Under the pieces are notes generated by a model. That model searched no databases and was not told where the DNA came from. It worked only from the letters and a program-made list of their open reading frames with translations. A stretch of DNA of 56,001 nt from CAZMJG01 sp964576365 (lineage in GTDB: Bacteria; Patescibacteriota; Microgenomatia; UBA1406; GWC2-37-13), in NCBI GenBank assembly GCA_964576365.1, contig CAZNUT010000001.1:1-56001 (forward strand), given 5' to 3'. Position numbers and translations under genes: made by a program. This document shows positions 50,407 to 56,001 of the stretch, in pieces. How positions within the stretch are numbered: position 1 is the stretch's first letter; each line of letters opens with the position of its first letter.

Positions 50407-51938
50407 TAAAAAAAATTAATAGTAACTATATTCTATGCTTGATACTGATCGGTTTCGCATCAATACTACGCTTCTGGTCACTGCCAACCTCACCTTTTTG
50501 GATTGATGAATTCAGTACCGCACATGAAGCACATCTATTACAAACATATGGATGGGGGATACTAACTCAAAAAGATTTTTTCTTTGAATTTAATAAACTT
50601 CTTCCAAGCTTTATCACAACACTTGCTTTTGCCATCGGCGGAACAAATGAACTTGCTGCCCGTATCCCGTTTTTAATCATTGGCACTCTGATCCCTCCGG
50701 CCTTATACCTCCTGGCAAAAGAATGGTATGGCCGAACTGTTGCCTGTTGCGCCGGACTATTTGCGGTATTTTCCTACAGTATGATCACCTGGTCACGCCA
50801 GGCACGAGGATACGTGTTGTTACAATTATTGATTCTGCTGCTCTTTTTGAGCTATACCCACATATTGCGTAGTCAAAATAAAAAGCAGTATCTCTTTTTT
50901 ATTGTTATATCACTTGCAGGGATTTTGACGCATCCATTTTTCCTTATTGGGCTCGCAGCTGTTTCATTCCATGCTCTTCTACTTGCCAGAAATCAAATAA
51001 AATACTCATTTGTCATGATCTCAATAGGTATTGCTGGCGTGGCACTCTCGATGACAAGCTTTCTCAATCATCAGCATCTTGACATAAAAACACAGTTTGC
51101 CACACTAGGCATTGTGAATAATCTTTCCTACTATCATTCATACCTTTGGCGTACTCAGACCATCATGACATTCCTGGGCTTGATAGGTATCCTGCTTGCG
51201 TACCCGCGTCACAGGCGCCCAACCTCACTCATGATACTGTATATCGTGCTCCATTTATTTTTTATCTGCTTTTTATTTGGGCCCTTTGTGATACGGTATA
51301 CGTTACCCATTTTACCATTTTTGTTTATAGGCGCCGCCGCAGCGATCACGATAGTTGTGAGATTGGGGATACCTAAAGTAAGCCGCATTATACAAATATT
51401 TTCTATTTTAGCCCTTACTGGTTTTATCATTCTCAACGGAGATACTTTTTCCCCCAAACCAAAACAGTTTTATAGTGTGAACCACGAATTCCGTGAAATT
51501 GCACTCATCAACTACCCTGAGCTGTACGATATTATCAAAAGAAAAACAGATCTCTCTGCACGAAAAACAGCTGTAATTGACACTTGGCCTGACCGGACAG
51601 GATGGTACATCGGATACGATTATCCACACATCATGCTCTTTCGCTGGATTGATGCTGGTTTGATGAAAAAGACTGCATATGTATCCGGCAGCGATGGAAA
51701 AAAATATGTAGTAGGGAGAAAAAATGTACGTTTTGTTCCCGACCTGAAATCGCTAAAAAAAGTCATGCGTGAATATCCAAGTGGCTTTCTCATCATTGAT
51801 GATACATCTCTCCCTCAAGAAGTGCAGGAGTTTGCACAAACAAAGCTCAAAAAAGAATTGTATCTTGATCACTATACATTTGATGACAATCCATACTCCA
51901 TCTGGCCAGTGACTCTCTACAGCTGGGGTGTACAATAA
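50403..51938 (+). CDS. GT39/ArnT-like membrane glycosyltransferase
   Basis: 511 aa from ATG 50403, which overlaps the preceding stop. PMT_2/GT39 layout: first helix, then the loop SLPTSPFWIDEFSTAHEA with the conserved Asp-Glu pair (WIDE), then helices with NELAARIPFLIIGTL and YGRTVACCAGLFAVFSYSMITWSRQARGY, the typical 'sr.ar.Y' region. The family transfers a sugar from a polyprenyl phosphate to lipids or proteins outside the cytoplasm. The C-terminal ~150 residues are soluble. The donor could come from the DPM1-like enzyme at 23752. Confidence 0.83.
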   Translation: MIKKINSNYILCLILIGFASILRFWSLPTSPFWIDEFSTAHEAHLLQTYGWGILTQKDFFFEFNKLLPSFITTLAFAIGGTNELAARIPFLIIGTLIPPALYLLAKEWYGRTVACCAGLFAVFSYSMITWSRQARGYVLLQLLILLLFLSYTHILRSQNKKQYLFFIVISLAGILTHPFFLIGLAAVSFHALLLARNQIKYSFVMISIGIAGVALSMTSFLNHQHLDIKTQFATLGIVNNLSYYHSYLWRTQTIMTFLGLIGILLAYPRHRRPTSLMILYIVLHLFFICFLFGPFVIRYTLPILPFLFIGAAAAITIVVRLGIPKVSRIIQIFSILALTGFIILNGDTFSPKPKQFYSVNHEFREIALINYPELYDIIKRKTDLSARKTAVIDTWPDRTGWYIGYDYPHIMLFRWIDAGLMKKTAYVSGSDGKKYVVGRKNVRFVPDLKSLKKVMREYPSGFLIIDDTSLPQEVQEFAQTKLKKELYLDHYTFDDNPYSIWPVTLYSWGVQ

Positions 51939-51942
51939 AAGG

Positions 51943-53148
51943 ATGATTCGTGCCATCACTCTTCACTCGCTTATTTATATATCAGGCCTTGTGGCAGGCA
52001 AAGGTCTCGGTCTACTCATTTTTATCTTGTTTGCAAGAATGCTTGGACCATCTGCTTTTGGAACATATTTACTTTTTGTGACTTACGTGCAACTTGCCAC
52101 TTTTATCGGGGACTTTGGACTACAGCAATGGTACCAGAAACATACATCTGCACAGCTCGATACACAACTTTTTGCACAAATATTTATTACACGTCTTACT
52201 ACCCTTGCTGTAGCTATTGGTTTACTGTTTTGTTTTTTTGTCCTATACCCTCAATTTGATCCTGTCATCAATGTTTTTCTTCTATTCACTCTGTTTTTTG
52301 AAGCGATGATATCGTTATCCGATGGTTACTACATCGAACATAAAAAAACTTTTTTTCTTTCTCTCAAAAACATCGGGCGCCTGCTCATCATGGGCATATT
52401 GTTTGGTACGATGGTCTTTACCGGCTACATGCTCAATCTAACACAGTCCATCTTTTTATATATGAGCTCTGCAGGAATAACTGCAGCTTGGTATCTTCCC
52501 TGGAACACAGTATCTGTGATAAAAAAAGAGGCAACTAGAACTCCCATTCTATCTATTTTGAAAGGAGCGCTTCCCTATGCAACTCTGATTATCACATCTA
52601 TTGCGTACAGCAAAGGTGATTCAATCGCGATCAAAAGCCTTCTGGGTCATGCAGCACTTGGCATATACGGCACAGCATATCGCTATCTTGAGGCGTTATC
52701 TATTGTGCCTCAAGCTTTATCCCAACTTATATTTCCTCTTTCTGCAAAGCAATCTGGTTTGAAAGGAAAGGATGTGTGGATATTGTGGGTGATTTTTAGC
52801 GGAATCGGTGTAATATGCAGCCTGCTTCTTTATGCGTTTGCTGATATACTTATCGTTTCGCTTATTGGTTCTGAATATGCAGCAGCCGTCCCGATTGTAA
52901 AAATGTTGAGTGTTGTTGTATTGCTTTTTTTCATGAACGCGCCTATAAGTGCAGTCGTACAAAGCTCATCATATATACATGTATTTTTGCCATTTGGCAT
53001 CAGCAATACTGTATTAAATATAGGTCTTAACATATTGCTTTTGCCTGTCTATGGAGTGGTAGCCGCAGCTTGGACAATGGCATTTACGGAACTTACCGGA
53101 TTTTTGCTGAATATTTATTTTATATATCGCATCTATCACCGCCCATGA
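51943..53148 (+). CDS. Second Wzx-like flippase
   Basis: 401 aa from ATG 51943; a GTG at 51928 inside the previous gene is the alternative. About 12-14 membrane helices. The N-terminal SLIYISGLVAGKGLGLLIFILFARMLGPSAFGTYL (quoted: ARMLGPSAFGTY) is the classic Wzx/O-antigen translocase pattern. It moves lipid-linked repeat units outward. It is coupled by a 4-nt overlap with the tandem GT2 gene. It is only distantly similar to the flippase at 10009, so two substrates are likely. Confidence 0.85.
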   Translation: MIRAITLHSLIYISGLVAGKGLGLLIFILFARMLGPSAFGTYLLFVTYVQLATFIGDFGLQQWYQKHTSAQLDTQLFAQIFITRLTTLAVAIGLLFCFFVLYPQFDPVINVFLLFTLFFEAMISLSDGYYIEHKKTFFLSLKNIGRLLIMGILFGTMVFTGYMLNLTQSIFLYMSSAGITAAWYLPWNTVSVIKKEATRTPILSILKGALPYATLIITSIAYSKGDSIAIKSLLGHAALGIYGTAYRYLEALSIVPQALSQLIFPLSAKQSGLKGKDVWILWVIFSGIGVICSLLLYAFADILIVSLIGSEYAAAVPIVKMLSVVVLLFFMNAPISAVVQSSSYIHVFLPFGISNTVLNIGLNILLLPVYGVVAAAWTMAFTELTGFLLNIYFIYRIYHRP

Positions 53149-54695
53149 TTTCTGCAATCGTTGTTCATCATAACACTCCGCAAGACCTTGCACGCCTGGT
53201 GAAACTACTTAATCACGAAGACCTCCAAATCATCATAATTGACAATGCATCGACGAACCAATCAGTCATTCAAGATATCCGTGCAAATCATCCCCACATC
53301 CGTGTAATCATAAACAATATGAATGAGGGGTATGCACGTGCATGCAACCAGGGAGCACTGGAAGCAAAAGGGGAGTGGTTGGTATTTCTAAACCCTGATA
53401 TCGAAATAACCATTGATGGCTTACACATATGGAAAGACCTCTCAGAACGAAACCGATACGATGCCAGTTCGCCTCTACCTGCAAATCCTGTCGCTTATGC
53501 CAAACCTCTTCCCACAGCGGTTAACTTACTCATAGAGTTTAGCCCGTTAAAAAAATACATCCGGCAGGATGCAGCCAAAAAAACCCTTACGGGTGGAGCG
53601 CTCATGATAAAAAAAACAGTTTTTGATGAGATAGGCGGATTTGATGAGCGATATTTTCTGTGGTTTGAAGACAGCGATATCACAAAAAGACTCTTCGACG
53701 CACATAAAGCTGTCGGATGGATAACGGTTCCTCATACGCATCGAGGCGGCGCTTCTTTCAATAATATGGATGAACAGGAAAAACGGAGTATTTTTTTTCA
53801 CTCAATGTCAGTATATGCGCGCGCGCATTTTGGTTTCTTGGCAAAACATATTGTCTTTACCATTCAAAAGCGATATTGTGGACAAAAACACCTTCTTCCT
53901 CAGCTTCAAAACGGCATCTCGCTTGTTGTGCCAAATGCATGCCACCAACTCCTTCTTCGCTTTCTCGAAAAAAATCCACAATATCTCAAACATGCGCGAA
54001 TGTCACTTATTGTAGTTTCCAGCGATATATCAGCTCAGGATTTGTGGCAACTTCGCAAAAAATATCCTTCGGTGCGATTTATCGTTTTAGAAAAAAATAA
54101 GGGGTTTACCTCTACCGTAAACACTGGATTTTGTGTCGCAACTACTGAGTACATCGGCACTGTCAACGATGACACATATACGTCAGATGATTGGGTAGGG
54201 AAGTGTATCAAGCACGTCACGCGTTCTACCGGATCAGTAAATCCCATAATTCTCAAACCTGATACTCATGTCGAAAGCGCGGGAATCATGATTCACACAA
54301 AAGGCAAAGCATTTCCTGTCAAAAAAATATCTCAAAATGTCATCGAAAAAGTAGATGCTACCAATGCAGCGGCCGTGATCTATACACACAACGCCCTGCA
54401 AAAAACTGGTCTTCTTGATGAACGTTTTGGCTCGTATCTTGAAGACATAGATCTCTCGCTTCGTATGAGTCGCAATGGTTTTCATCATCTGGTGGTGGGA
54501 GATGCTCGCGTCGTACACGATGCACACCAGACAAGTGATGCCATCCTGCGAAGAAAAAAATACTGGCTGGATGTAAAAAATTGGATATTAATTATCATCA
54601 AAAACTGGAGATGGGACGAACTCTTTCGATATGCTCCACAGATTCTGATTGAGCGAGGACGTAATATCTGGGGAGCTCTCAAACAGAGTATGTAA
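53145..54695 (+). CDS. Two GT2 domains fused in one protein
   Basis: 516 aa from ATG 53145, overlapping the flippase stop. Domain 1 (residues 1-~260): ISAIVVHHNT, IIIDNASTNQS, FLNPDIEI (DxD) and FLWFEDSDITKRLF. Domain 2 (~275-516): ISLVVPNACHQ, RFIVLEKNKGFTSTVN, IGTVNDDTYTSDDW (DD) and FGSYLEDIDLSLRMSRNG. Both halves keep metal-site and catalytic acidic residues, so the protein may add two sugars in turn. The last 50 residues are amphipathic and basic, and may bind the membrane. Confidence 0.85.
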   Translation: MISAIVVHHNTPQDLARLVKLLNHEDLQIIIIDNASTNQSVIQDIRANHPHIRVIINNMNEGYARACNQGALEAKGEWLVFLNPDIEITIDGLHIWKDLSERNRYDASSPLPANPVAYAKPLPTAVNLLIEFSPLKKYIRQDAAKKTLTGGALMIKKTVFDEIGGFDERYFLWFEDSDITKRLFDAHKAVGWITVPHTHRGGASFNNMDEQEKRSIFFHSMSVYARAHFGFLAKHIVFTIQKRYCGQKHLLPQLQNGISLVVPNACHQLLLRFLEKNPQYLKHARMSLIVVSSDISAQDLWQLRKKYPSVRFIVLEKNKGFTSTVNTGFCVATTEYIGTVNDDTYTSDDWVGKCIKHVTRSTGSVNPIILKPDTHVESAGIMIHTKGKAFPVKKISQNVIEKVDATNAAAVIYTHNALQKTGLLDERFGSYLEDIDLSLRMSRNGFHHLVVGDARVVHDAHQTSDAILRRKKYWLDVKNWILIIIKNWRWDELFRYAPQILIERGRNIWGALKQSM

Positions 54696-54731
54696 AATTG
54701 ACAGTCAAAGGAATGGGAGGTATAAAAAAAT

Positions 54732-54821
54732 ATGTCTATACTCCTTTTTAATTACATTGTAGCAACTTTTGTTGTGTGCTTCATTATTGGTTCTGCCTTA
54801 TATTTTACTTCCGATAAGTAA
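54732..54821 (+). CDS. 29-aa single-helix membrane peptide
   Basis: ATG 54732 is preceded by GGGAGG at 54715-54720 (11 nt spacing), an unusually good SD for this window. The peptide begins MSILLFNYIVATFVVCFIIG and ends in YFTSDK: a single hydrophobic helix with a short polar C-terminus. It follows the tandem GT2 gene by 36 nt. Function unknown. It could be a small subunit of a membrane complex, or a chance ORF. Confidence 0.4.
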   Translation: MSILLFNYIVATFVVCFIIGSALYFTSDK

Positions 54822-54836
54822 GATAAATTCCATGCA

Positions 54837-54932
54837 CCGGCAGGTGTCACGAGTGGAGGGTTCCCGACAGCGCGCAACGAACGAAGTGAAGAGAGCACTG
54901 ACGGGAGGACAACGAGTGACAGAATCTGCCGG
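54837..54932. repeat. ~96-bp imperfect palindromic element, copy C
   Basis: Ends CCGGCAG (54837-54843)/CTGCCGG (54926-54932) are perfect inverted repeats. The interior shares gtcacgagtggagggttcccgacagcgcgca and gagcactgacggga with copies A/B, but the middle is different (acgaacgaagtgaag). Intergenic. Confidence 0.75.
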
Positions 54933-54947
54933 AAAGTAAAATGTAAG

Positions 54948-55856
54948 TTAATTACTCTTTCTTATCACACACACCAGGGTAAGACCAAAAGGAAGTCCAC
55001 CAATCAGTTCTTCAATGCGTAGTATTGCATCCAAGACACCTCTGACAAAACGCGAGAGGGGAGAGTTGCTTTTCCTCATAGTTTCATTTATCGGACGGCC
55101 CAGTATTTTTTCATAAAATCCGTATACAAAAAACCCGATGATATTCCAGTAACACATTTTCATCTCACCAATCCTGTCTAATCCTGCTTGCGCAATATGG
55201 TCTTTCATCAGAGCTCGGTCATACCGGCGAAAATGTCCCCATGCCTTATCACGTTTACCATAGAGAAACTGAAATGCCGGAACGGTAATAACTAACTGAC
55301 CTCCCGGCCGGACAAACGACCAGAGATTTTTTAGTGCCGTAATATCATCTTTGATATGCTCGATGACATCGCTTGCGATCACCACATCGTACGATGCATC
55401 ACCTTTCATTTCGGTGATACTCCCTTGCCGGATATCAACACCGTTTAATGCGGGATCTCGACGCATATTTTCAACAAGCTCCTGCTCAAGTTCCACACCA
55501 TGAATCTCATATCCTACGGACTTGAAAAATTTGAGAATGAGTCCGTTTCCCGCGCCAACATCTAATAAACGTAGTCGTGTAGCGCCTGCCCTCCGAATCG
55601 GAGGGTGGAGCGTGGAACCTGAAACGTTTTCTTTTTTCGACTGACTATTATTTCCTGATTGTTTCAACGCCTGAGTCTCAGAATCCCTACGTTCCTGTGC
55701 ATCGAAAGTGTGGAGTCTCTGAGCATCTGACGTACTGTCACTGTGTCGCACTAATTTATGAACAAACCTTGCCAGATTGCTGATGCGAAGATCATAAGAG
55801 CTTGAAGCGAGATGATGTTGTTGTGAGATAAGATCATAATCGTCTACTTTTTGCAT
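54948..55856 (-). CDS. Class I SAM methyltransferase with a ~57-residue repeat-derived insert
   Basis: 302 aa from ATG 55856 (MQKVDDYDLIS); the longer frame from 55910 adds an unlikely Cys-rich start. Methyltransf_23/11-type: motif I LLDVGAGNGLILKF, GVELEQEL, YDVVIASDVIEHI and WGHFRRYDRALM, a pattern seen in polysaccharide/lipid methyltransferases. Immediately before motif I is an insert (DNA 55575-55745) rich in Ser/Gln/Arg/Lys, which contains an exact 23-nt copy of the intergenic palindrome at 6327. The C-terminus has a possible membrane-associated helix. Confidence 0.83.
   Translation of the reverse strand: MQKVDDYDLISQQHHLASSSYDLRISNLARFVHKLVRHSDSTSDAQRLHTFDAQERRDSETQALKQSGNNSQSKKENVSGSTLHPPIRRAGATRLRLLDVGAGNGLILKFFKSVGYEIHGVELEQELVENMRRDPALNGVDIRQGSITEMKGDASYDVVIASDVIEHIKDDITALKNLWSFVRPGGQLVITVPAFQFLYGKRDKAWGHFRRYDRALMKDHIAQAGLDRIGEMKMCYWNIIGFFVYGFYEKILGRPINETMRKSNSPLSRFVRGVLDAILRIEELIGGLPFGLTLVCVIRKSN
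55575..55745. repeat. Repeat mosaic inside the methyltransferase gene
   Basis: It includes the 23-nt palindrome 55584-55606 (exact reverse-complement copy of 6327-6349) and the phrase 'cctacgttcct' (about 55688), also at about 6243. It encodes HSDSTSDAQRLHTFDAQE through HPPIRRAGATR, with no stop. Confidence 0.8.
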
Positions 55857-55964
55857 AGTATGAGTATACACTGAATGATTTTCTATCGTAAGACTATCAC
55901 AACAGTACAAAAGATATCTGTTCGTGTATAATACATATTAATTATAGGTAATTAGTTGATTTCG

Positions 55965-55997
55965 TAACCACACATTAATATATTTAAGTTGTGGTTA
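55965..55997. other. Inverted repeat TAACCACA/TGTGGTTA at the right edge
   Basis: Perfect 8-bp arms (55965-55972 and 55990-55997) with a 17-nt AT-rich loop, in the noncoding DNA upstream of the methyltransferase. Could be an operator or the edge of a further repeat; the window ends here. Confidence 0.35.
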
Positions 55998-56001
55998 TGC
56001 T

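Noticed and set aside
1..56001. CRISPR arrays, tRNA or rRNA genes
   Set aside because: No regularly spaced identical repeats and no cloverleaf or rRNA-like sequence recognised by eye. A covariance-model scan would be decisive.
1..56001. Transposase or integrase genes that could move the repeats
   Set aside because: No ORF in the window has DDE, HUH or tyrosine-recombinase motifs, so any mobilising enzyme must be elsewhere.

Overview
AT-rich bacterial window that uses the standard code (TGA is a stop, seen in many ATGA start/stop overlaps). It carries no rRNA, tRNA, transposase or CRISPR array that I can recognise. The compact layout, lysine/poly-A-rich proteins, small orphan proteins, lack of strong Shine-Dalgarno (SD) sites and general protein style suggest a Patescibacteria/CPR genome, perhaps of Microgenomates type. 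This is inference; no marker gene is present to confirm it.

Layout: 1-7.2 kb holds small orphan proteins on both strands, a divergent kinase-fold protein, a radical SAM/B12-type protein, a winged-helix regulator and a small membrane protein. From 7.2 to 55.9 kb is one very large surface-glycan locus. 7.2-18.8 kb: GT2 and GT4 glycosyltransferases, a TPR membrane protein, a Wzx-like flippase and a cupin sugar isomerase. 18.8-24.5 kb: two MDR dehydrogenases (one TarJ-like), two related nucleotidyltransferases (one degenerate), a glycerophosphodiesterase-family protein and a DPM1-like GT2. 24.8-28.4 kb: a DegT aminotransferase plus N-formyltransferase (dTDP-3-formamido-sugar type), a Gfo/Idh/MocA oxidoreductase and an RmlC-like epimerase. 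28.5-31.6 kb: rfbH, rfbG and rfbF for a CDP-3,6-dideoxyhexose. 31.6-35.1 kb: GT4, then a WecE/WecD-like aminotransferase/acetyltransferase pair. 35.1-54.7 kb: large GT-C-like membrane proteins, an SDR epimerase, methyltransferases, more GT2s, an AlgI/AlgJ-like O-acetylation pair and a second flippase. Together these genes could make, decorate (formyl, acetyl, O-acetyl, methyl) and export a polymer rich in rare deoxy sugars.

The most striking feature is a set of dispersed intergenic repeats: palindromes and mosaic 'words'. They fill most gaps of 100-300 bp and also occur inside at least five protein-coding genes without breaking the reading frame. In those genes they encode low-complexity inserts, or in one case the whole N-terminus including the start codon. 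This resembles the protein-invading Rickettsia palindromic elements, but the sequences are different.

Expression signals: many operon-first genes have a TATAAT-like box only 5-10 nt before the start codon and no SD, as expected for leaderless mRNAs. Downstream genes are often joined by 4-nt ATGA overlaps.
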